In this document: positions 1-10,800 of the stretch, in pieces
How the letters are laid out: each line of letters begins with the position of its first letter
How positions within the stretch are numbered: the stretch's first letter is position 1
NCBI GenBank assembly: GCA_964036275.1
Contig: OZ038435.1
Coordinates: 13,617,634 to 13,681,633, forward strand
Reading direction: 5' to 3'
DNA: 64,000 bases
Origin: Litoditis marina
Lineage: Eukaryota; Nematoda; Chromadorea; Rhabditida; Rhabditidae
Notes under the pieces: generated by a model
What the model was told of the DNA's origin: nothing
The model's database searches: none
Seen by the model: only the letters and a program-made list of their open reading frames with translations
Made by a program: the position numbers and the translations under genes

Positions 1-593
1 AGTAAAATACATGACGCGTCGCTCATTGTTTTTTGCTCAATTTTCATTCTTTCAATTTCTCAAATCCAAATGATTGTTATGTTATTTACTAACTCAGTTA
101 AAACATATATCACTTCTCTTGAGATGATTCACCGGTAATTTGGGTGAGAAATGATCTGATTTTAGACTTTCTAAAGCTATCGAAACGAGTTGTTCTTACA
201 TTGTAAGTTTATTGAAACTTGGAAAATCACATTTTCGAACTTGGAGTGGGTTTTAAAACAAAATAAATCATTGGTCGAGAGTAAAACCTTGGATCTTTTG
301 AAAAATTCACTCATTGTATCATGATAGAGATTTCCACCAAATAACCATGCAATAAGGTTTTTCAAACAATCTAGCAAAATTATCAAGTAAAACTAACATT
401 TTGAAAAAGATCATTGTTTTTGACCAAAATTTGATATTTAGGAGCAAATGGACGAAAAAGTCGTTCATACTTTTTGGTAGCTAGATCAAGCGACATTGCT
501 GCTGCTGCATTGAGCGACAGCAGCATTTTGAAAATGCGACGCGGCGACTGCTGCTGTCGCCGATACCAGCGACGGGAAGTATGAACCCTGCCT

Positions 594-2193
594 AGGCAGG
601 GTTCATACTTTTTGCTGCCAACTCTGGCAGCAGCAGCAGCAACATGCAAAGTGTGATTATCGATCGTGCTGCCGACTGCAAGACTTGCTGCCGGCAGCAA
701 GCAGCAACAATCTGCTGCCAACTCTGCGTTCATACTTTTTGCTGCCAACTCACGCGACATTTGTTGCAGTCGGCAGCAAATTGCTGCCGACTCGAGCAGC
801 AATTGCAGTTTGGTCGCCAGCAAACTGCATGACATGTAGCCAACTCCTTTTGATCCATGAAACATTGTTTTTACTCATTTTCGAACATTTTTTTCACGGT
901 AGGAAAGTTTAGTTGATATTTTTAGCAGTTCACACCTGAACATTGGTTTTATTTTAACAGTTTCATACTTTACGTGAAAATGTTGGCAGTTTGAACCTGG
1001 ACATGGGTTAATGATTCAGATATGGGGTAATCGACCACGGGAATCGAACATGGACATAATGTTAAAGGAGGTGGGGGGTTAAAGTATCATGGTGGCCAAA
1101 ACGAGTATTTTCGAACTAAACTTTCGCGGATGGGGTAATCGATTATGAGAATTACGATTATCGATACGGGGTTAAAGGTGGTGGGGGGCTAAACTATAAA
1201 TCTTTCAAATTCATTCGTATTGGGTCAAATTTGATCAAAATGAGGATATTTTTCCAAATTCAAACTTTACAAATTTTTCCTTTTCTTCGTCTTTTTCTCT
1301 TCCATTAAAAACTGCGCAGCGTAGTACCAGCAGGTTCAAACTGCCAAAATTTCCACGTAAAGTTTGAAACTGTTAAAATAAAACCAATGTTCAGGTGTAA
1401 ACTGCTAGAAATGTTAACTAAACTTTCCTATCGTGAAAAGTCCACGCTTAAAACGGTAACTCAAAACGTGTTAGCTGAAAAGTCTCCTATTTACCTTGCA
1501 CGCTGAATCGGTTTAAGCGGAATCGCCGCCAAGTCGATTCGCCTGGAGGGGGAGGTCATTCGATGAATAGAAAAGGTCCCACCAAAACATTTTTCTCATA
1601 AGTCATAAGCCCTGAACCCGCTGTGCCCTACATTTTGCCCCAAATTTATCGATCTTTTTCGAGTGGACATTGGACATTTATCCCAAATCACTTGCGGTTG
1701 TAAAATGAGCATTTCTCCGCCTGCTACGATAATAAATTCGACTTTTCTAATTTTTGTCGCGTCGCGTGCGAGAGTACCTAGAAATTACTTGTTCCGCTTC
1801 ATATCGAGTGGAGACATAAAGTAAAGATGAACGTTGTAATCTAGAATTCAATATATCTACAGGCTACTGCCGAATGTCATAAAATTTAGTCCCATCGGGT
1901 GCAATTACGACGGATTCACATTCTATATTGTTTTGAAAAATTATATCCATCTGGAGTTTTCAAAAAATATTATAATGAAAACGGGTATAAAATATTATAA
2001 AAAACTAAGTAGCTAAGTAAGTATGAGATTTTTAAGAAAAGAAAATCTGAGCAGCAAAATGCGTTCATACTTTCTTGTCGCCATTTCATGCTGCCAACTC
2101 CGGCAGCAACAACATTTCGGCAGCGCTGCCCAAATGCTTGGCAGCGGCTGCTGCTGCTGCCAGAGTTGGCAGCAAAAAGTATGAACCCTGCCT
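594..2193. mobile_element. Non-autonomous DNA transposon, TIR GGCAGGGTTCATACTTTTTG
   Basis: The ends are inverted copies of each other over about 46 bp: GGCAGGGTTCATACTTTTTG followed by CTGCCAACTCTGGCAGCAGC at the left, and the reverse complement at roughly 2148-2193. The inner flanks are rich in GCAGCA/TGCTGC and GGCAGC/GCTGCC. No transposase frame is present. The right end is followed by TAA and the left is preceded by CTA, so a 3-bp target duplication is possible but imperfect. The left end abuts another inverted end, forming a 32-bp palindrome at 578-609. A separate fold-back repeat sits inside at 891-1439. The superfamily is uncertain; the terminal motif resembles the element at 41213, which does show a TAA duplication. 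Confidence 0.7.
891..1439. repeat. Fold-back inverted repeat nested in the 594-2193 element
   Basis: About 120 bp at 891-1015 is repeated in inverse orientation at 1320-1439 with few mismatches. It begins TTTTCACGGTAGGAAAGTTT at the left and ends in the matching complement at the right. Between the arms, a segment of about 70 bp beginning ATGGGGTAATCGA (1018-1090) is repeated directly at 1128-1200. This is typical of a small fold-back MITE with an internal duplication. No coding potential is seen. Confidence 0.75.
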
Positions 2194-2684
2194 AAGGCGA
2201 CAGCGACGTGATTTGGCAACAAAAAGTATGAACACCCAATTGGCGACCCGACGTAGTTGTAGCTGAGTTCGGCAACTTGCGACACGATCGATAATAATGA
2301 TTTATTCATTTATCTATTTTTTAACACAAAATGTGCAACGCGACACAAAAAACAACGCTCTGATAGGAAGCATTCAGTGGACGAGGCTGAGGGCGGGAAT
2401 GAGCGGAGGAGTTGCGGACTTGGTGCAGAGGTACCCCTGGCAGCAAGATGGCTGCTATCAGCTACATCCATAACCGTTGCGGAGCGGAGCGGACAAGGTG
2501 GGCGAGCACAGAGGAAAATGAAATAAGAGAAGAGGTAAAGGACACAGATGAAAAATGACATTTTCTATGATTTGTGTGTTGCCGAATTCAGAGACAAAAA
2601 GACCGAACCCTGCCTATAGTTCTCGTGGAAATACGCTCGATGCGCCGCCAAATTGTGCTTTCGTGAAAATTTCAGTTGCATTCA

Positions 2685-3764
2685 GTGGCCGTATGCACCA
2701 ATATTTTTTTGCGCTCCCGGGAGCGTTTTTTCGTTCCCGGGAGCGCAAAATCGCTCCCAGTGGGAACGTTCCCCAAAATCCGTATGCACCAATATTTTGG
2801 GAACGTTCCCAAGCCATTTTCGTTCCCACTGGGAACGATTATCGTTCCCAATGGTAGAGGTGGGGAACGATCCAATTTCTGGCTTCCCAAAGATAATAAT
2901 TAATGTTTTTCTCCCTTTTTAGGCTTTTCATCACGTAAATTTTCATTCTAAGAACAATAACACATACCTCATGGACCGATTATAGCTTTAATTTATCAAC
3001 AATTGTACTTATGTGAAGTTTGTACTTTAGCCCCTCCAATGTTAGATTTACCCTTCTTCTTATTCCCCCCAGTGGTAGCTTGACTTGCCCCCAATGATGT
3101 GGGTAAAATGAATGTATAGTAAGGGCATATTAAATTGACTGGCAATTCATAACAATTTAACAATCTCCCATCACCCTTTCATTTCCTAATTCTTAGTTGA
3201 AGATAATGCGTGTTGTTTTATTCCACATAGTTTAGAAGAGCAGTGTACTACTAAAGTTTGTGAGTTTATTGAAATAGAGATAGTTCACAAGTTATAGTTA
3301 GTTAGAGAAATGTAAGAAAAAAACATGGTAATGAAAAAGGGTATAGTTTGGAGTCGATTGTCAAAATCGCTAAAAACCAAAGTATTAAAGAACGAAAGTT
3401 GCTAATTGTATCTTGCTAGGAAATTAATTATATTATCAATCATCCACCTTTAATTTTTGGTTGAAAACTCAAACTTTCAATAAAACATATTTTCTAACGA
3501 AAATTTGACACTGAATATCTTCATACCCCACGTAAATAACGAAAATACTTCGTATGGAATTTCAAATATTTGAATATTTCTGTTTCGCGCCATCATACAC
3601 GAGAAATGCGCCAACAAATCGTTCCCAAAACAATGGGAACGTTCCCATCGCTTCGTGCATAACAAAGTGGCGGGAAGCGTTCCCACTGGGAACGTTCCCA
3701 TTTGGGAACGCTATTTCACGTTCCCATGGGAACGTTCCCAAAAAATATTGGTGCATACGGCCAC
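2685..3764. mobile_element. MITE-like element rich in GGGAACGTTCCC palindromes
   Basis: The terminal inverted repeats are GTGGCCGTATGCACCAATAT at 2685 and its complement ending at 3764, about 25 bp each. Both ends carry repeated copies of the palindrome GGGAACGTTCCC or its half GTTCCCA/TGGGAAC, at 2765-2850 and 3618-3740. The left side also has GGGAGCG/CGCTCCC variants. The centre (2900-3600) is AT-rich and has no transposase. I do not see a convincing target duplication. Superfamily is unassigned. Confidence 0.7.
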
Positions 3765-4529
3765 AGGACGCTCTCACGATGACTCAGCTGACGAAAGAAT
3801 CGCCAGAATTTGCTGCCAGCCAGAACACCGTGGGTACGAGTCAAATCGAGAACAAGTTTTATAGGAACAAAAAAACAAATTATATGAATGTGACGGTGAT
3901 TTCCACGAATGAAAACCGACCTTATAGGTAAAAATAGGACTTTTTCCTTGAAAAACTATTCTACGAAACTTCGAAGTCACACTGTAGGAGTGCCATTGGA
4001 AATGAAAATGACTACTATTGGCAAAACTCGGAGGACGCGTTCTTTGGCTCCAGATAGTTTCGGACGATGATTTGATTTTGTAGTGTTTTATGCTCTGTTC
4101 AAAATACCACAAAGATGAATTTTAGCGTAATTTCATGCACCTACTTTTTTGAACGTGACTTTCTTTTAGATTTTACTCTGAAAAAATAGGAACTCCATAA
4201 TTTCTTTCGGTAGAATATCGCAATGGCGAGAGCGAGCGAGAACATGAAGAGAGTTGTCAGTTGGAGTTATGTAGTATCCTTCTCTTTCTTTTCTTCTTTT
4301 GGTTTTTGTGCATGAAAATGTCAAGGAGATGAACAAAACAATAGCTGATTGCAGGTTTTCTTTTTCAATTGTTTTCGCATGCGTTTTACATGATTACAAC
4401 CGTCTGTATAATTGGAACAATGTCTCGTATTATTCGTTGTTCAACACATTTTGTCACTTGTTTTAGAACAAATTCTGGAAAACCGGTTTACTTGTTTGTT
4501 TTTTCAGGCTTACATGTGAGTGACAGCGG

Positions 4530-4537
4530 TATATAAA
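4530..4537 (+). promoter_or_regulatory. TATA-like box of the small secreted-protein gene
   Basis: TATATAAA lies 43 bp upstream of the ATG at 4580. It is a good TATA-box match in a suitable position, but function is inferred only. Confidence 0.45.
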
Positions 4538-4562
4538 CATTTACTTGAATCATCAATTATTA

Positions 4563-4565
4563 CAG
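4563..4565 (+). promoter_or_regulatory. Possible trans-splice acceptor before the start codon
   Basis: The context AATTATTACAG ends 14 bp before the ATG at 4580. That is the usual position of a nematode spliced-leader acceptor. No cis donor for it is needed. It is a prediction from position and consensus alone. Confidence 0.4.
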
Positions 4566-4579
4566 CTGCCAAATATACA

Positions 4580-4593
4580 ATGCCGTCATTTGC
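4580..4593 (+). CDS. Small secreted-protein gene, exon 1
   Basis: It encodes MPSF plus two bases, with donor GTGAGTTT. It is too short to be found as an open frame and was identified because its phase (2) fits the signal-peptide exon at 4800. Confidence 0.75.
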
Positions 4594-7061
4594 GTGAGTT
4601 TTCTACCAAACTCCTCCTATTACAATGTTTCCGAAACTCCGGAGTTTCACCGCTCCATAGTTTAAATATAAGGAGTGACCGGATCTTCGTTGTAATTGAG
4701 ATTGATACACACGAGATTTTACAAGTTTCGAACGGCAATCAACGAGATGAAACTGCAAACACTTTAAAAAGTGTAAATGTTTGCTGTAGAAGATTTCAGC
4801 TATATCTTGTACTTGATACTGCTCGTCGAGGTCGAACAAATCGGAGCCAAGCTGTATATTGAAGAGTAAGTTCACTACATTTTCTCACAGTATGGTATTT
4901 TGTTTTCTACTATGAAGACAAAACAGAACTAGCGTCAACAATAAAAGTTCACCTCACAACTACACTTCGGTCTCCACACAACGCTCGCCCACTCGAAAAT
5001 CACAATAATTCACGATATTGGGAAATTGATTGGTTCAATTACATGCAAGCGTATGAGATACATAGAGAAACAGAAAGTGAATAAAAACCAACTGAATTTG
5101 AGCAATATGAAAACAATAATCGGAACCATGATGAACAGAAAAGTGAAGATTGAACGAGAGTTTTGAGAGGTGAAAATTGTCATGTTTGGTATGAATATGT
5201 TTGTTTGCTACTAATTCTTTCTAATTATAAAACCCAAAGGTTATAGACCCATCACAATTACGATAATTGATTTTTTTATTTCCTTCTTGAATTATTGACC
5301 TCCTTTTCTATATTCCGTTTAGTTCAATCTCAAAAGTTATTCGTCTTACATTTTACCCTCGTTTTTTCTACAAATAGCAATCCGAGTGTTGCTTGTTTAG
5401 TAGTGAGCGTTTCTAACGAGAACTCGGCACAAAAGTACAGGTTCTATCTAAACATACATGAAAAGTCACATTTTTGTAGCCGAAATCACCCTATTAGGGC
5501 CTACTCTGGGCGCTTAGGGTGACATTTTTTGTCTCAATTACTGAATTTAGTATATTTCTCTTGCTCACCCTTGCGTATATACAAGAAAACGTAGAGTATT
5601 GCAACAAAGTTGCATTCAAAACCAAAAAAAAAACAATGAAAAAAGCGTGGTCGTAATCGAAATCGCGGCCCTTTTAGGGCCTTTGGGCACGTGTTCGCTG
5701 GATTACCCGAAATTTCCCTTTTACGGCCTAATATTTCATTGACTTTTCATTTGAGTAGTTTCGACATTTGCAGATGTAATCCCGGAGTCAAACAGAAGTG
5801 TAAGTCTCAAGAGCAACATTACGAAAAGCGAATGGAAGTAATGGATGAGACCAAACAGGGTATTAGAGACTACTGCGTGTGAGTACTTCGAACTGTGGAT
5901 TTTACTACTAGAATTGTATTGATAGTTTTTCTGCAATAAGGAGTGTATTCATTAAAATTGTGTTTCACTCACTCTTTCTAGACAACATGTGCGACAAAAC
6001 TATGTGGAAACAATCGACCGATAACTATAAAAAACTAGAAAGGAGACTGGTGGCGAGTGTTCCATTGTCGGCAAAGCAATTCCGTAGTTCGAGAACGTAT
6101 TTCACATAATTTCGATTAGTACTAGTTGTTCTCCCTCTCTCTTTCGATTTTTTCTGTGCCCCTCTATCCGTTTTTTTCTCGAAGTGTTTAATAAGATGAG
6201 TAGGACAAAACTATCTCTTCCGTCTATTTTCAGATACTTTATGGAGTTGCTCCAGTGTGGTTACGATCATCCCGACTGCCGTACCGAAAAGTGGAACAAG
6301 CAATATGAGGACACGATCCACCAGAGTTTAGTACTCCCCATGAAAGAAGGTGTTAAATCACTGTGGAACGAGTAGGCTGCATTTCTTGACTTTGATTATG
6401 ATACATTTAGTTCACTATTCCGGGGAAGTTGCACGACATAATGTAGTAAACTTCTCCATACACATGGAGAAACAGCCATTCATGTTTCTTTCGATCTGTT
6501 ACACTTGATTGACTGTTAATTTGAATTTTGATAATTGAAAAGAATATCGATCGAGCATCAACTTCAAAACAGAAAAGAAATCTTAAAAATCAATGACTGA
6601 ACTGCCGTAGAACACACCATATTGCTCATAACGTGAGTAATTGAATTAACAGAATAAGGTTGCATAAAATAGATTCAACTAGAATAAAGTCATTACATGA
6701 ATGAAGAAATGAACTAAAAAATACTATTTACAAAATTAATTATAGCTCAAGTTTAAAGTTACACTGTTTGGCCTCTGCACCTCCTCAGGAGGTGCAGAAG
6801 TGCGAACCTCACACTTAGAACACTGAATTCCGGCACGTTGCCAAAAATCGAGTTTGGAAAAGTGGGTTTATGTACGATAAATCCGTAGTCTCTGTTTCAT
6901 GTTTCAGAAACAAGGAATGCAAAGATCTAGAAAACTTCAAACCAATGACTTCCACACCAAAACCAGAGAAGAAAGAAAAAGGAAAAGAAGATTCCACTTC
7001 ACTCCAAACGGCAACGTCATTGTTGTTTCCTCTCGCTCTCCCCATTGTGATATTTCATTGA
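4580..7061 (+). CDS. Small secreted Cys-rich protein with probable GPI anchor, 5 exons, 158 aa
   Basis: The exons are 4580-4593, 4800-4865, 5774-5878, 6234-6371 and 6908-7061. All junctions use GT-AG and keep phase, giving 477 nt. Residues 1-20 form a signal peptide (hydrophobic run FAYILYLILLV). The body has six cysteines at about 28, 36, 61, 70, 77 and 112, enough for three disulfides. It is followed by a Pro/Lys/Glu-rich spacer (about 120-137) and a C-terminal hydrophobic tail (TSLLFPLALPIVIFH), as in GPI-anchor signals. It is therefore probably tethered on the outer cell surface. I do not recognise the family; the spacing recalls nematode secreted Cys-rich domains such as DUF19, but this is a guess. 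If the last intron is retained, the protein stops at 6373 and lacks the sixth cysteine and the anchor. Confidence 0.82.
4800..4865 (+). CDS. Small secreted-protein gene, exon 2 (signal peptide)
   Basis: Acceptor AGATTTCAG, donor GTAAGTTC. It carries the hydrophobic core of the signal peptide and the start of the mature chain (about AKLYIEE). Confidence 0.85.
5774..5878 (+). CDS. Small secreted-protein gene, exon 3
   Basis: Acceptor ACATTTGCAG, donor GTGAGTAC. It encodes the first three cysteines (28, 36, 61) in a charged, probably helical segment. Confidence 0.85.
6234..6371 (+). CDS. Small secreted-protein gene, exon 4
   Basis: Acceptor CTATTTTCAG. It encodes cysteines 70 and 77. The donor GTAGGC begins inside the last codon: read through, GAG is followed at once by TAG (6373-6375), whereas splicing joins GA to A and continues into exon 5. 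Confidence 0.82.
6908..7061 (+). CDS. Small secreted-protein gene, exon 5 (sixth Cys and GPI tail)
   Basis: Acceptor CATGTTTCAG. It encodes the sixth cysteine (NKECKDLENF), a Lys/Glu/Pro-rich spacer and a terminal hydrophobic stretch ending in TGA. AATGAA, a known variant nematode poly(A) signal, lies directly after the stop (7062-7067). Confidence 0.75.
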
Positions 7062-7156
7062 AATGAATTGTAAGGGTAATTTTCCTTGTAAAACACTCTA
7101 GAAGACAAATTGGTGCAAAGCGAGAGGCTAGAATTATGCTTCGTTTGTTACAGTAC

Positions 7157-7644
<488 letters not shown>

Positions 7645-7742
7645 ATATCCGTGGCGAAGAAATTTTCCGAGTATGCAGAGATAAGCAATCTGTAGGGCAG
7701 TCAAGGAACACCATCTCGATATGATATGAAGTGAACTAAATA

Positions 7743-7761
7743 AATCTTGAATCTTGAATCT

Positions 7762-7807
<46 letters not shown>

Positions 7808-7857
7808 TAATAATAATAATAATAATAACAATAATAATAATACTAATAATAATAATG
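7743..7857. repeat. ATCTTGA heptamer repeat followed by (AAT)n
   Basis: Three copies of ATCTTGA (7743-7766) run straight into a second AAT array to about 7857. Short 3' tandem tails of this kind are found on some non-LTR retrotransposons, so this may be the 3' end of a dead LINE copy lying between the two arrays (7645-7742). Confidence 0.8.
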
Positions 7858-10800
7858 AGTTGTTTCCGTAAGCGAAACCTATACAGTACTTTTCCGCCTC
7901 GGTTTTTCGCAAACTGCCAACAGATTGCCATTTCACAGAGCTGAACCATCTCGTTATAGTCTTTTCGATTCCTACTAAGACTCCTACAGTAGGATTTCGG
8001 AAATTCCAACCCGTTTTGCTCACTTACATTTGATCTGAGAAGTTGAGGATTCCCGTACCTCATTCTCCTTCTCAGGTAGAGTAGATTTACGAGGGCATTT
8101 TTCATGAACTTCATTTTCAGCTTCACAACAGCCTTCGGAAAGTTTGTAAGGTTACTGTAGGAGTCTCAGTAGGATTGGTGTGAACTGTACGACGCATTAG
8201 AGAAAACCAAAAGAAAGAGAGATCGATAATCTGTGTTATACAAATTGTTAAAAAGTATACTGTTGGTTTCGTTTCATGTAGTAGTTAAAATCTAATATTG
8301 AGGTTTAGATGCTGTGCACTTTCTTATGGAAAACTATTTAGTTTTGTTATTGATTAAGTCGATAGACACCGTTTCGGCCTCCTAGCTGTATACGGCATCT
8401 TTTACTTACGTCTAAATCTTTCAATGACCGTATTTTTTGGTCAGGATACTTTTGTTTCCTCTATGAACAGCGACTTATAGACTTATAGTACACTGTTAAC
8501 TAATGTTCTACACCTAGATACATAATAGAAGATGACAATAGCTGAGTTGTACTTTGAACTCGTGAACACAGTAATTTACTATGATCAACGGAAGTACAAT
8601 GGGATCAAACTACAAATACAGCGGGATACTATAAAATACACCGTAAAGGCTCGTTGAAAAGATATACAATACGTTGCGAACTAATATTCGTAATTAGATG
8701 ACGTAAGTTTTATCATTCTTACTGAGTCTTCTACAGTACACCTGCAAACTTCCACTTTGTATACTTGTGCACATACTTTGTATTAATAAATCTAAACCGA
8801 ATTACGGAAATTGTAAACCATTTTGCTGATAAATACTAGTTTAAAACAAACTGAAAGTTTATAATCACGCTGTACAGTAGGACTGGAAAACACTATGAGA
8901 GCCTCTGATAAAATGGAAAAAATCTGTAAACGGACGTTCGGAAGAAAAGTATCTGAGTATGTGATTTTCTCCCGATCTCCATTAGAATAATTTTGTTTTG
9001 GACTTTGTCATATGATGTGTTTATAGTTCAATTCCTCTCCTGCTCAGTTGTTATTCGCAATTTACGCTGTGTGACGGAATAGGCTACAACTCATATCCGG
9101 TCACACGCTACACCGCGTGTTTGTAGTCTGATCTCACTCTGTATTTGGAAAAATCGATATCAGCCAATCGTACAACAAGTGTGGATAGGGGAACGTGACC
9201 ATGTACGTGTTCAGCTAATACCACCGCCCGTCCACCACCCCAAACCAGCTTGTTTATCTTTGCTCTCGTTTCTCTGCCACCCTCCTCCAATAGTACACTG
9301 CTTTCTCTCGCCCTCTCTGCGCCCTCCGCATCTGATGTGGTCTCTTCTCTCTTACCATCTCTACCCTCTCTTCTTCCTGTGTAGTGTCTCGATTCCGTTG
9401 TTCGTCGGTCGTCTCTTCGTTTCTATTGATTTCTCGTTGGTCCGAATTGTCTTCAAGAGTCTTTTCATAGTAGAGACCACTTCCATTTCCTCTATTCACA
9501 AATTACTTTGCACTTTCAATGAATGTACTATATAACGTTATTAAACGTGAGAGAACGTGAAATAACGTGAGCTTACACGTGAAAAACTATGATCTCGTTC
9601 GAAATTCGATCTTTTTATTTTGCAGATGTTTTCATTTTACTGAGAACATGAAGTTATCCATGAGTTTTCCGTCCGAGTCCCCTTCTACAAGTATTTTTTG
9701 CTCATAATATTTGAGAGTGTTTAATTATTTTTATTATTCTCTAACTTTCTCGTATTATTGGAAATATAGCTATTCGTTGCAGTTTTAACCACGTTTTAAA
9801 CTTTCATAATTCATCAATTCGAACCTCTATCTCGGTAAATCAGTCAATATTTCACGCCGTGAGAAACCATTAGTAAAGTATGCATTGTTCATATCTTTCA
9901 GATGTATCATTTTTTATAAATAGATTTTTGGACGGAAACCTCTGTGCTTTGAAACGTCTGAGTGAACTAGTCGAGTTGTGATCGTCCTCTATGTGTTGGG
10001 TTCTACCTCTATACCTCCCCTACTTGATAGATGTTACCTTATTTCAGTTGTCACTGTTCTTATGAGAAAAACTGGTGTCAGTATAAACTCCTAGTTTCCT
10101 GTTTTATTGAAGGTACAGTAGCGAATATCCAAGTTTTTGCTCATTTTTAGTCTAGTATGATTCAGTGAGTTTTAAGGTCCTACTGTAAGAGACTACCTCG
10201 GAAGTGAAACAACTATACTTACTTTTGAATTACATGCAATCAGCTTTGCTTGAAGTCAAAATCTAGCACAAAAACCCAGAATGAACATCTATAATTGTGT
10301 GACTTTTATCCCGTCATTTTGTCGACTTTTCAGATTGTTCTTACCTTTTTTCAATCTGTTTCACACGTTTACGTGACTCCACGTTTATTATACCACCTTT
10401 TACTGGGTAACCAAACATACACCATTAAAGATGTCCGAATAGTCAGAAAAAAAGGACTACATTTTTACCGAAAATTAACCAATCGGTCTACTTTTATGAA
10501 AAATCTTAACCTTACACGTGTTTACATGAGGAAACGGACTAATTCTTGTCGCGTAGTCAGACCTTACTGGTGGTTGTAACCAAATCTTCGTTGTAGTCTG
10601 AATTCAATCTATCTCATAATTAACGAGTTTTCACCGACAAGGGTCGACATCAAACTACAAACTTAGCGAGTTATCGCAACGTACATCCCATCAATTCGTT
10701 GTAAGTAGCGAACCCTTTCTCAGAAGAAGCGTCGTTGCAAAACAGTAAATTACTGTTTATACAGCGTGGCTGTCATATATATTGATTTTTTCTCTCGTCG

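Larger units (their letters stand above)
1..4579. other. Intergenic region with clustered inverted-repeat elements
   Basis: I see no spliceable gene here. The stretch holds an element with terminal repeats at 594-2193, a fold-back repeat nested inside it at 891-1439, and a second palindrome-rich element at 2685-3764. The open frames in this region are made of repeat sequence (GCAGCA runs and GGGAACGTTCCC runs), so I do not call them genes. 3765-4529 is AT-rich single-copy-looking DNA leading into the promoter of the small gene that starts at 4580. Confidence 0.7.

Noticed and set aside
383..912. Ala/Cys/Gln-rich frames on both strands
   Set aside because: They come from GCAGCA/TGCTGC repeats at transposon ends.
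2614..2922. Overlapping 70-100 codon frames on both strands
   Set aside because: Several frames are open on both strands because GGGAACGTTCCC repeats lack stops; no splice or codon evidence.
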